The notes beneath the pieces are model-generated. The model did no database searches and was not told the DNA's origin. It saw nothing but the letters and a program-made list of their open reading frames with translations. Made by a program: the position numbers and the translations under genes. A stretch of DNA of 25,277 bases from Rickettsiales bacterium (GTDB lineage Bacteria > Pseudomonadota > Alphaproteobacteria > Rs-D84): assembly GCA_031267375.1 (NCBI GenBank), contig JAIRZE010000031.1, positions 1 to 25,277 on the forward strand, given 5' to 3'. Below, in pieces: positions 7,694 to 14,495 of the stretch. Positions within the stretch are counted from its first letter, which is position 1; every line of letters begins with the position of its first letter.

Positions 7694-7722
7694 TTGCGCT
7701 TTGCGCACAAAAAATCTATAAT
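7694..7722 (+). promoter_or_regulatory. thrS promoter
   Basis: TTGCGC (7694-7699), 17 bp, then a perfect TATAAT (7717-7722), 42 bp before the thrS start. A strong AGGTGA ribosome site lies at 7755-7760. TAAATCT-type repeats lie between. Confidence 0.6.
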
Positions 7723-7764
7723 AAAATTAAATCTTACAATCATAAATCTTAAACAGGTGAAAAT

Positions 7765-9501
7765 ATGTCTTATCCAATAGAAACGATGCGGCATTCGCTG
7801 TCCCATATTATGGCGGCCGCTATGCAGAAACTTTTTCCCGGAATCAAATTCGGCGGCGGGCCCGCCATTGAAAACGGCTTTTATTACGACTTTGATACCG
7901 ATCATAAATTAAACGAAACTGATTTTGAAGCGATAGAAAAAGAAACCCGCGCGTTGATAAAAAGCGGCGGCCAATTCGTGCACAAAGATGTCAGCATCGC
8001 CGAGGCTCGCGAGATTTTCAAAGACCAGCCGTACAAGCTGGAATGGGTGAATGAAAAAGGGCAAAAGGATGATGCCCATTTATCCATTTATACTTTCCGT
8101 GATTTTGTGGACTTGTGCAAAGGCCCGCACGTGGAAACCAGCAAAGACTTGCCGCGGGACGGATTCAAGATCCGCACCGTCGCCGGCGCTTATTGGAAAG
8201 GCGATTCCAAAAACAAAATGCTGCAACGAATTTATGTGGACGCGTTTGAAAGCGCTGACGCATTGGCCCAGCATCTGAAAATAATGGAAGAGGCCGCCGC
8301 CCGCGACAACCGGAAACTTGGGCGCGATATGGACTTGTTTCATTTTGAGCCCGAATACGCCCCCGGCGCCGTTTTCTGGCACGACAAAGGATATAAAATT
8401 TACCGCAAGCTGATTGAATATATTCGCGTCCGCCAGGAAAAGGCCGGCTATCTGGAAATCTCTACCCCGTCCGTTATGGACCGCTCTCTTTGGGAAATAT
8501 CCGGACATTGGGCGAAATACGGAGAGCATAATTACAGCGGCAAAACCGAAGATGGAAAAACTTTCTGCGTAAAGCCTATGTCTTGCCCCGGCGGTATGCT
8601 TGTGTTCGGCCACGGCATTACTTCGTATAAAGAATTGCCGATGTATGTCGCGGAATTCGGCAAAGTAAACCGCTATGAAGCCGCGGGCGGCCTGTCCGGC
8701 CTGATGCGCGTTCGCGAATTCACCCAGGATGACGCCCATATTTTCTGCACCCCAGATCAATTGGAAGCGGAAGTCGTAAAGGTTCTGAAATTCATCAAGG
8801 ATATTTACGGCAAGTTCGGGTTTGATAAAATTTCTATGAAGCTGGCGACCCGCAAGGATTCGGAATTCAGAATCGGCAGCGACGAAGTCTGGGACAAGGC
8901 CGAAGGCGCGTTAAAGCACGCGCTGGAAGCAAACAGAATAGACTATGAAATCGCGCCCCAGGATGCTGCTTTTTATGGTCCGAAAATAGACAATTATCTG
9001 AAAGATTCAATGGGGCGCGTGTGGCAGTGCGGAACCGTGCAGCTGGATATGAATCTGCCAGAGCGGTTCAATCTGTCCTATATAGACGAGAACGGCGAAA
9101 AGCAAAGGCCGGTTATGCTGCATCGCGCGATGCTGGGCAGCATAGAGCGCTTTATGGGAATTCTGCTGGAATCAACGGGCGGAAATCTGCCGCTGTGGCT
9201 GTCGCCGGAACCGGTTGTCATCACGCCGATAAGCGAAAAGTACGACGATTACGCTATCGCGGTAAAGGATGCTCTGCGCGCCGCTGGCGTTAATGCGCGG
9301 ACTGATCTGCGCGCTGAAAAAGTAAATTATAAAATCCGCGAATTATCGCTGGCCAAGACCCCGATTATCGCGGTGGTCGGCGAGAAAGAGCAGGGGGATA
9401 AAACGGTCGCGATTCGGAAACTGGGCATTGAAAAGCAAGAAACCTTGCCTCTGGCGGACTTTGTGGCGCAGATGAAAGACGCGATAAAAATGCCAGAGTA
9501 A
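7765..9501 (+). CDS. thrS: Threonyl-tRNA synthetase lacking the TGS domain
   Basis: A 578-aa class II synthetase charging tRNA with threonine. It begins at the editing domain: RHSLSHIM gives the H10xxxH14 editing site and DLCKGPHV its Cys/His partner. The catalytic core shows MSCPGGM (zinc-ligand Cys), motif 2 REFTQDDAHIFC and motif 3 HRAMLGSIERFMG, then the anticodon-binding domain (SPEPVVITPISEKY, RTDLRAEKVNYKIRE). Typical bacterial enzymes are about 640 residues with an N-terminal TGS domain; here TGS is absent and an AGGTGA ribosome site confirms the start, so this is the short form. No large repeat insertion is obvious, but KGQKDDAHLSIY before DLCKGPH might be a worn family A copy. Confidence 0.96.
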   Translation: MSYPIETMRHSLSHIMAAAMQKLFPGIKFGGGPAIENGFYYDFDTDHKLNETDFEAIEKETRALIKSGGQFVHKDVSIAEAREIFKDQPYKLEWVNEKGQKDDAHLSIYTFRDFVDLCKGPHVETSKDLPRDGFKIRTVAGAYWKGDSKNKMLQRIYVDAFESADALAQHLKIMEEAAARDNRKLGRDMDLFHFEPEYAPGAVFWHDKGYKIYRKLIEYIRVRQEKAGYLEISTPSVMDRSLWEISGHWAKYGEHNYSGKTEDGKTFCVKPMSCPGGMLVFGHGITSYKELPMYVAEFGKVNRYEAAGGLSGLMRVREFTQDDAHIFCTPDQLEAEVVKVLKFIKDIYGKFGFDKISMKLATRKDSEFRIGSDEVWDKAEGALKHALEANRIDYEIAPQDAAFYGPKIDNYLKDSMGRVWQCGTVQLDMNLPERFNLSYIDENGEKQRPVMLHRAMLGSIERFMGILLESTGGNLPLWLSPEPVVITPISEKYDDYAIAVKDALRAAGVNARTDLRAEKVNYKIRELSLAKTPIIAVVGEKEQGDKTVAIRKLGIEKQETLPLADFVAQMKDAIKMPE

Positions 9502-9504
9502 AAT

Positions 9505-9536
9505 CAATGAACAATGAACAGTGAACAATGAACAAT
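9505..9536. repeat. 32-bp inverted repeat, left arm
   Basis: Made of ATGAACA-type heptamers just after thrS. It is the exact reverse complement of 9595-9626, with 58 bp between. Confidence 0.9.
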
Positions 9537-9583
9537 TCGTTCATAATTCATAATTTGTTGTTCATAAAAATATGGAGAATATT

Positions 9584-9733
9584 ATGAAGAAAGCATTGTT
9601 CATTGTTCACTGTTCATTGTTCATTGCAATCGCGTGCGCGATTGCCGGCTGCTGCAATTGCGAGCGAGAACCGATAGTAGAACAGAATCATAAATTGATA
9701 GTCCCGCCGAACTTTGGAAATCAGCCAAAGTAA
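9584..9733 (+). CDS. Small lipoprotein (49 aa) with a repeat-derived signal peptide
   Basis: ATG at 9584 with GGAG about 7 bp upstream. The sequence starts MKKALFIVHCSLFIAIACA and continues to a lipobox IAGC, with Cys at residue 23 as the predicted acylation site. The mature part is about 27 residues ending KLIVPPNFGNQPK. The I/V-PP-x-F pattern recalls BamF/DUF3035-like alphaproteobacterial lipoproteins, but the match is short. The hydrophobic core of the signal peptide is itself the TGTTCAT repeat (9595-9626), and the start codon lies in the loop of a 32-bp inverted repeat. Lnt and the SPOR gene nearby fit an envelope role. It is probably expressed as part of the thrS transcript. Confidence 0.65.
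   Translation: MKKALFIVHCSLFIAIACAIAGCCNCEREPIVEQNHKLIVPPNFGNQPK
9595..9626. repeat. 32-bp inverted repeat, right arm, coding for a signal peptide
   Basis: TGTTCAT-type heptamers encoding LFIVHCSLFI of the lipoprotein. Perfect complement of 9505-9536. Confidence 0.9.
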
Positions 9734-9873
9734 ACTCGGTGCAAATTCCCCTCCTTGGAGGGGTGTCCGCGAAGCGGACGGGGTAGGTCTGCTGATTAGA
9801 ACACCCACCCCGGCGCCGATGACCCCGCGGGGTCCGGCGCCACCCCTCCAAGGAGGGGAATTCGCACCGAGTT
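9733..9873. repeat. Long intergenic palindrome, family E copy 1
   Basis: Outer arms AACTCGGTGCAAATTCCCC and GGGGAATTCGCACCGAGTT, about 140 bp overall, with inner GC-rich hairpins (GTCCGCGAAGCGGAC, CCGGCGCC...GGCGCC). It starts at the last base of the lipoprotein stop codon and ends in a T-rich tail, so it may also end transcription. Related copies: 11015-11170 and 22161-22288. Confidence 0.9.
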
Positions 9874-9908
9874 TTATTTTTTATTTTTTCTTTTTCCATT
9901 ATATGTGG

Positions 9909-9914
9909 TATAAT
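9909..9914 (+). promoter_or_regulatory. Possible -10 box for the SPOR-tatA operon
   Basis: A perfect TATAAT 24 bp before the start at 9938; the -35 region is T-rich and poor. GGGAGGG (9927-9933) is the ribosome site. Confidence 0.5.
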
Positions 9915-9937
9915 AACGCAAAATACGGGAGGGCGCT

Positions 9938-10621
9938 ATGGCGGAACTGGATAATAATTTAGACTTATTGGATTTGGATGACGATGCAAGCATTGACGGC
10001 TTGCCCGCAAGCGATCCGTTCGCGTCCGCGCCGCGGCCCAAGAAGCCTTGGCTGCTGTTCGGCGCCGCTTTGGTCGTTATCATTTTGGCCACTTATATAA
10101 TAATCCGCACTGTCGGCACCGATTCGGATTCTTCTGTTGAAATCAATCTGGATACTCCGGAAGTGGCCCAGATTGAAACCCCGAACGATACTTTGGTCGT
10201 GCCGCCGACGCCCGCGCCGGCCGCGGCCCCGGTTCAGGAAACTGCCGGTACCCCCACGCGCACGGTCAGCGACCGCGCAGAGGTAAAATTTAATCCGGAC
10301 AAAGTTTCAGCGCCCGTTGCAACAAAGCCTGCGGCAAAACCTGTGGTTAAGAAGCCTGTCGCGGCAACGCCTGCAAGCGGCGGCTGGTATGTTCAATTCG
10401 GATCTTACAGCACGCGCGCTTTGGCGGAATCCGCCCAGAAAAGAATCAATGCCCAGCACGGCGCTTTGTTCAGCGGAAAGCAGTTTGTTATTTTGGCGGC
10501 TGTTCTGCCCAACGGATCCACCACATACAGATTGCGCGTTGCATTCGCGTCATCCGCGGACGCCAATGGATTCTGCCGCAATGCTAAATCCGACGGCTTG
10601 GAATGCTATGTCGCGCGGTAA
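9938..10621 (+). CDS. SPOR-domain membrane protein
   Basis: A 227-aa single-pass protein. A cytoplasmic acidic N-terminus of about 40 residues (Asp/Leu-rich) precedes a membrane helix at about residues 38-61. A Pro/Ala/Lys-rich periplasmic linker follows (PPTPAPAAAPVQ, KPAAKPVVKKPVAA), then a C-terminal SPOR domain from about 149 (GGWYVQFGSYSTRALAESA ... TTYRLRVAFASSADANGFC). SPOR domains bind denuded septal peptidoglycan, so it probably acts at the division site or in cell-wall remodelling. It has an excellent ribosome site and sits 18 bp upstream of tatA, suggesting an operon. Alphaproteobacteria often carry such a gene near Tat or seryl-tRNA synthetase genes. Confidence 0.88.
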   Translation: MAELDNNLDLLDLDDDASIDGLPASDPFASAPRPKKPWLLFGAALVVIILATYIIIRTVGTDSDSSVEINLDTPEVAQIETPNDTLVVPPTPAPAAAPVQETAGTPTRTVSDRAEVKFNPDKVSAPVATKPAAKPVVKKPVAATPASGGWYVQFGSYSTRALAESAQKRINAQHGALFSGKQFVILAAVLPNGSTTYRLRVAFASSADANGFCRNAKSDGLECYVAR

Positions 10622-10639
10622 ATTGCAAAGGAGCAAAAT

Positions 10640-10912
10640 ATGAAAGCAGGTTTTTGGGAAATACTTTTAGTAGTCGTTTTGATTTTGATTCTGTTTGGTC
10701 ATAACAAGATTCCAGACCTGATGAAAAATCTGGCGAACGGAATCAATGTATTCAAGAAAGAATTGAAAGGCGACGAAGCGCAGGATAATGGCAAAAAAAC
10801 GGAAGCAGTATCTGCGGCGCCAGTGAAATCTGTCGCGAAAAAAACGGCTGCGAAAAAAGCGCCGGCAAAGAAGACGGCTGCTCAGAAAGCTGTTGCAAAG
10901 AAAAAGAAATAA
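10640..10912 (+). CDS. tatA: Twin-arginine translocase subunit TatA/E with a Lys/Ala-rich tail
   Basis: A 90-aa protein with an AAAGGAG ribosome site. Residues about 5-20 are the membrane helix (FWEILLVVVLILILFG), followed by the FGHNKIPDL hinge and amphipathic helix LMKNLANGINVFKKEL, the TatA/TatB architecture for folded-protein export. The C-terminal 30 residues are repetitive Lys/Ala (KKTAAKKAPAKKTAA), like histone H1 tails; most TatA tails are short and acidic or mixed. No tatB or tatC follows; a terminator comes directly after. Confidence 0.9.
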   Translation: MKAGFWEILLVVVLILILFGHNKIPDLMKNLANGINVFKKELKGDEAQDNGKKTEAVSAAPVKSVAKKTAAKKAPAKKTAAQKAVAKKKK

Positions 10913-10936
10913 AAATGCCGCGCAAGCGGCATTTTT
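10911..10936 (+). terminator. Rho-independent terminator after tatA
   Basis: An 11-bp stem (AAAAATGCCGC / GCGGCATTTTT) with a GCAA loop, ending in a T run and starting inside the tatA stop codon. Confidence 0.9.
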
Positions 10937-10971
10937 AGTTAATAGTGAAAAAGTGAATAGTGAATAGTGGT
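10937..10971. repeat. GTGAATA heptamer repeat
   Basis: AATAGTGAAAAAGTGAATAGTGAATAGTGG-like tandem run of about 30 bp, just after the terminator. One of several short heptamer families. Confidence 0.6.
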
Positions 10972-11014
10972 TGAGTTCGCTTCGCTCACGCGGTTATATA
11001 TTTTGTATTTATAG

Positions 11015-11170
11015 AACTCGGTCTAAATTCCCCTTCCCACGGGGAAGGGGTGCCCACGGAGTGGGCAGGGTAGGGGTCATAAAAACAAATTATGTATGAT
11101 TTTTACCCCTACCCCGTCCGCCTGTGGCGTCCACCCCTTCCCTGTGGGAAGGGGAATTTAGACCGAGCTT
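11015..11170. repeat. Long intergenic palindrome, family E copy 2
   Basis: Outer arms AACTCGGTCTAAATTCCCC and GGGGAATTTAGACCGAGCT. Internal arms CTTCCCACGGGGAAGG-like and GTAGGGGTCATAAA / TTTTTACCCCTAC form nested hairpins. The 10913-11216 gap contains this, the GTGAATA run and no gene. Confidence 0.9.
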
Positions 11171-11216
11171 GATTTTTCTTTTTTCATTTACACAGGTGTA
11201 TACTCTGTATTTTCAA

Positions 11217-11927
11217 TTACGCGGTCTGGGCGCCGTCAACCGGCAATATAACCCCATTTATAAAACTTGCGGAATCACCAGCCAGAAATACAACCGCAGC
11301 CGCCACTTCTTCCGCGCGACCCAATCGCCCGGACGGATTCGCATTTATGCAAGCTTTCAATTCTTCTTCAAATCCGTAAAATTTAATCGCTTCCCAGCCC
11401 AATCCGGCATCCGCAATAGTACTTGGCGCGACCGCATTGCAGGTTATTCCGCTGGCCGCGTATTCCTTTGCTATTGTTTTGGTCAGCATATTCAGGCCGG
11501 CCTTGGACACATTATAGGCGACAACATCTTCCGAAGGCTTTATCCCGCAGACAGAGCTGATATTCACAATCCGGCCCCATTTGCGCGCCGCCATAGCGGG
11601 CAGCATCTTTTTGCAAAGCATAAAAGGCAGCATAGTATTTACTTCCAAATGCTTTCTGAAAATTTCATCTGGAACAGTATGGGTTTTATCGCCGAAAATA
11701 TCAATCCCCGCGTTGTTCACAAGAATGTCAAAATCATCCGGCACGGCGGAAATATCATTATCGCGAATCTGCACGGCGGTCGCGTCAAAAAGCACAGCCA
11801 ATTCATCCGCGGCCTGTTTGTCATTATGATATGAAAACCAGATTTTATATTCCGGATTCTTCGCAAAATCTGCGATTATGGCGCGGCCTATCGCCCCGGT
11901 TCCGCCTGTGATCAAGACTTTTTTCAT
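11217..11927 (-). CDS. Short-chain dehydrogenase/reductase (FabG-like)
   Basis: A 236-aa NAD(P)-dependent oxidoreductase of the SDR family. Visible motifs: TGGTGAIG cofactor loop (7-14), NNAG (71-74), N98, Ser at 124/125 (NISS), Tyr138-x3-Lys142 (YNVSK) and a C-terminal INGVILPVDGA. The fold and motifs match 3-ketoacyl-ACP reductase-like enzymes, but the substrate is unknown. I start at 11927: AGGGAG sits 7 bp upstream, and the ATG overlaps the previous stop as ATGA. The TTG at 11933 is less likely. As the last gene of a radical SAM operon, it may reduce a product of that pathway rather than act in fatty-acid synthesis. Confidence 0.88.
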   Translation of the reverse strand: MKKVLITGGTGAIGRAIIADFAKNPEYKIWFSYHNDKQAADELAVLFDATAVQIRDNDISAVPDDFDILVNNAGIDIFGDKTHTVPDEIFRKHLEVNTMLPFMLCKKMLPAMAARKWGRIVNISSVCGIKPSEDVVAYNVSKAGLNMLTKTIAKEYAASGITCNAVAPSTIADAGLGWEAIKFYGFEEELKACINANPSGRLGRAEEVAAAVVFLAGDSASFINGVILPVDGAQTA

Positions 11928-12949
11928 CTGCAAACTCCCTTTAACATTCTATCTGCGACGCGCGCGCCCAGATTATCCCGAATCGGATATCCGCCGAAGC
12001 ATTTTCCGCATTCGCGGCATTTTATCGGCAAAAATTTCCGCGCGAATAATTCCGCCGTCCGCGGCTCTGCCTTTATTTCCGCAACCGGGTTTTCAATTTC
12101 ATAAAGCGGTCTGCCGCCGAATAAGGCCACTTCCGGCTTTGAAACATCAAAGGATTCGCCAAATAAGCGGCTTTCATTATCCAAAGCAAAAAAGTTTATC
12201 CCGCGCAGAAAATTACCGTCAAAAACATCTTTGTATTTATCAGGCATCAGACACAGCGGCGCGGGCATAGTCCAGTCAACTTCTGACAGGCCAAAGTCAT
12301 TTTTTGCCCGCTGCAATTGTTCCAGAACCGGAATTATATCGCCGGGCTGCAATTCCAGATCGCTATAATCAGTTTTGACTGCTTCGCCATACGGCATAAT
12401 CCGCTGCATCCAGATTTTGTTGTAATTGATTTTATTGCGCAATTTTTTCAAATGCTCGTAAAGCTTGTCCTTGTTCTGCGGCATTACATTAAACAGCAGG
12501 GTAAAGCTTATCCCGCGTTCCGAAAGCTTTGCCGCATTTGCAATCGCGCGGTCAAAAGACCCCGGCGAAGTTGAAAGCGGGTCGTGCGATTCCGCGTCGG
12601 ATCCGTACAGCGAAATCCCTTTGTCATCAATATTATCCATAAACTTTGGCAAATCTTTGATGCGGGATACATCCCAGGAATTGCTGTCCAGCGCGGTCAG
12701 GATATTTTTTGACTTCGCATAGTCCAGGGTATCTTCTATAAACGGATCCAGCACGGGATTTCCGCCGGCTATGAAAATCTGCTCTGTTTTATTTTCCGCC
12801 AGTATATCCAGGACTTTTTTGCGATTTTCCAAACTTTCAATTTTGGGGCTCTTGATTTTTCCGAGATAGCAGAAAGAACAATTCTGGTCGCAGCCCATAT
12901 ACCAATGCGGCGATACATATTGCAAAGAAATATCTTTTTCTGTCAGCAT
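11924..12949 (-). CDS. Radical SAM protein with extra C-terminal cysteine cluster
   Basis: A 341-aa protein. The 4Fe-4S radical SAM motif CxxxCxxC is at C20, C24, C27 (GCDQNCSFC). FIAGGNPVL matches the SAM-binding glycine region of the TIM barrel. Near the end, C311, C314, C317 (CRECGKCFGGYP) and C340 form a SPASM/twitch-like cluster that could bind a second iron-sulfur centre. Such proteins often modify peptides or act as anaerobic maturases. The start overlaps the upstream gene by 7 bp and the stop overlaps the SDR gene by 4 bp, so the operon is tightly coupled. The exact substrate cannot be read from sequence. Confidence 0.87.
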   Translation of the reverse strand: MLTEKDISLQYVSPHWYMGCDQNCSFCYLGKIKSPKIESLENRKKVLDILAENKTEQIFIAGGNPVLDPFIEDTLDYAKSKNILTALDSNSWDVSRIKDLPKFMDNIDDKGISLYGSDAESHDPLSTSPGSFDRAIANAAKLSERGISFTLLFNVMPQNKDKLYEHLKKLRNKINYNKIWMQRIMPYGEAVKTDYSDLELQPGDIIPVLEQLQRAKNDFGLSEVDWTMPAPLCLMPDKYKDVFDGNFLRGINFFALDNESRLFGESFDVSKPEVALFGGRPLYEIENPVAEIKAEPRTAELFARKFLPIKCRECGKCFGGYPIRDNLGARVADRMLKGVCR

Positions 12950-13554
12950 TTTTTATAACAGCACAATTCTGCCCCGTCTGTCTCCAAAGCGCGCGCAATA
13001 TCAGATTTTGGCGCCGGGTAATTTGTTCCGGATTCTTCCGTATCCGGATCGTGAAAATAAATATTCTCTGCATCAATATTCGTTATGAAAATGCGGTGCA
13101 GCAGCTGCGCGTCAGGCTCGTCCCCGTACATCCGCCAGCCGTCGCCCATAATTTCGCAGATAAATCCGGCATTGAAATTCTGTTCCAATAATTTAACAGT
13201 CGGCGCGATATGCGTAAAATGAAAAAGCGGGTCGGCGAACAATTCTCGCAAGATTTTTACATATTCGTCCGGATTTTCCATTCTTTCCGTCATAAAATCC
13301 GCAACCCACGGCGCAATCGCGCCGAATCCGCCCTGTGCCGCCGCGCGCCAATCTATTTTTGAATAAACATAAACCTGAAATTTCCGGGCTGTCAAATATT
13401 TCCAAAATTTTGCAAAACCTATTTCGGAATTTGTTATTCTTACAATTTCTTCCAGGGAAACGGGCAAGCCCAAAGCGTTGGCGCACATAGCGTAATTCGC
13501 GGATGCGCAGCTGGTTTCAGAGTTTCTGATAATGCGGGTTATGTTATGTTTCAT
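12943..13554 (-). CDS. C39-like cysteine peptidase-fold protein
   Basis: A 203-aa protein from the ATG at 13554 (a GTG 12 codons upstream is possible). The early TSCASANYAM with C16, LLHRIFITNID with H153, and the YFHDPD with D169 match the Cys-His-Asp order and spacing of C39-like papain-fold peptidases. There is no signal peptide. C39 domains often cut leader peptides after double glycine, but stand-alone members can be intracellular hydrolases or inactive scaffolds. It lies between two radical SAM genes in one operon, which makes a maturation protease role tempting. A -10-like TATACT lies upstream at 13563-13568. The family assignment is by motif only. Confidence 0.6.
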   Translation of the reverse strand: MKHNITRIIRNSETSCASANYAMCANALGLPVSLEEIVRITNSEIGFAKFWKYLTARKFQVYVYSKIDWRAAAQGGFGAIAPWVADFMTERMENPDEYVKILRELFADPLFHFTHIAPTVKLLEQNFNAGFICEIMGDGWRMYGDEPDAQLLHRIFITNIDAENIYFHDPDTEESGTNYPAPKSDIARALETDGAELCCYKKC

Positions 13555-13620
13555 ATTCCAGAGTATACAAATATATTTTACAAATTGCACTAGAAATATT
13601 CCGCGTATGCCCTTTGCTCA

Positions 13621-14391
13621 CTAACCTCTCTCCCGGTCCTTGCGCCAGTCAGACAATGGCTTTGCGCCGACTTCCGGCTGATAAAAATGATCCCGAGGGT
13701 ATTTTTCACGAAACTCTCCGTCAGGCGTCACATTCCACGAATGAAACTGCAAGATTCTTTTATTATTGAATTTTATTATGCAATCTCTGTAAAACAGCGC
13801 CGCTTTGCCCCGGAATGTATAAATATCCGAATCCGCCGTGCGGTCAAACATTTCTTCCAGATAATCAACCGCCGCATTATTCGCCGCCCATTTGGTGGAT
13901 GGCTTCATAGTTATAAAACGCAGCTGCATTCCCAATTTTTCTTTTTTGTAGATATATTTGTCCAGTTCCGCCAGGTTTGCAAATCTGTTTTTTGAAACCA
14001 CCGTTGACAGGACCAGCTTGCTTTCAAAGTCTTTTTGATTCGGCAGATTTTTCTGGTTATAATTTGAAATAATCATTTCATCCACCAGGCCGTCCAGGGA
14101 ATAGAAAATATCAGGGCGCAGATAGTTCGTGAACATAATGGTTTTGAATCCCTCCGCGCGCGCCTGTAATGCAAAGTCTTTCAAGGCGGGGTGCAGGGTG
14201 GGCTCGCCCCCGTGCAGGTATATTTTTTCCAGGCCGTATTCTTTTCCGTATCCCAGGGCTTTTGCAAAGTTGTCCGCGGTCATAAATCCCTGGAACTTGT
14301 TCACATCCCGCTCAAAGCAAATAGAGCAGTTGGCATTGCACTGATAGGTAAGCAATACTGCAAGATTTTTATCGCCGATAAGCTCTTTCAT
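13621..14391 (-). CDS. Radical SAM protein, compact
   Basis: A 256-aa protein from the ATG at 14391; a TTG start at 14418 would add nine residues. C18, C22, C25 (CNANCSIC) bind the radical 4Fe-4S cluster and GGEPTLHP (61-68) is the classic SAM-contact motif seen in SPASM-type and organising radical SAM enzymes. Only one further cysteine lies downstream, so there is no SPASM domain. First gene of the operon, 66 bp before the C39-like gene. Substrate unknown; pairing with a second radical SAM enzyme, a C39-like protein and an SDR suggests a shared modification pathway. Confidence 0.88.
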   Translation of the reverse strand: MKELIGDKNLAVLLTYQCNANCSICFERDVNKFQGFMTADNFAKALGYGKEYGLEKIYLHGGEPTLHPALKDFALQARAEGFKTIMFTNYLRPDIFYSLDGLVDEMIISNYNQKNLPNQKDFESKLVLSTVVSKNRFANLAELDKYIYKKEKLGMQLRFITMKPSTKWAANNAAVDYLEEMFDRTADSDIYTFRGKAALFYRDCIIKFNNKRILQFHSWNVTPDGEFREKYPRDHFYQPEVGAKPLSDWRKDRERG

Positions 14392-14422
14392 ACTTGACTC
14401 GTTTTTAATTATTGACAAACCG

Positions 14423-14449
14423 AGTGTACCCCCCCGGATTATTTGTCAA
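14423..14449 (-). promoter_or_regulatory. Promoter of the radical SAM operon with a G7 spacer
   Basis: On the minus strand a perfect TTGACA (14444-14449) and TACACT (14423-14428) are only 15 bp apart, and the spacer holds seven consecutive Gs (plus-strand C run 14429-14435). One or two extra Gs would bring the spacer to 16-17 bp. Confidence 0.6.
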
Positions 14450-14495
14450 GTATTTATTTTTTTATTATTGCGGGTTTTTGTGGTAAAATGCTGAT

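Noticed and set aside
11928..11933. TTG start for the SDR gene
   Set aside because: The ATG at 11927 has a well-placed AGGGAG and ATGA coupling with the upstream stop.
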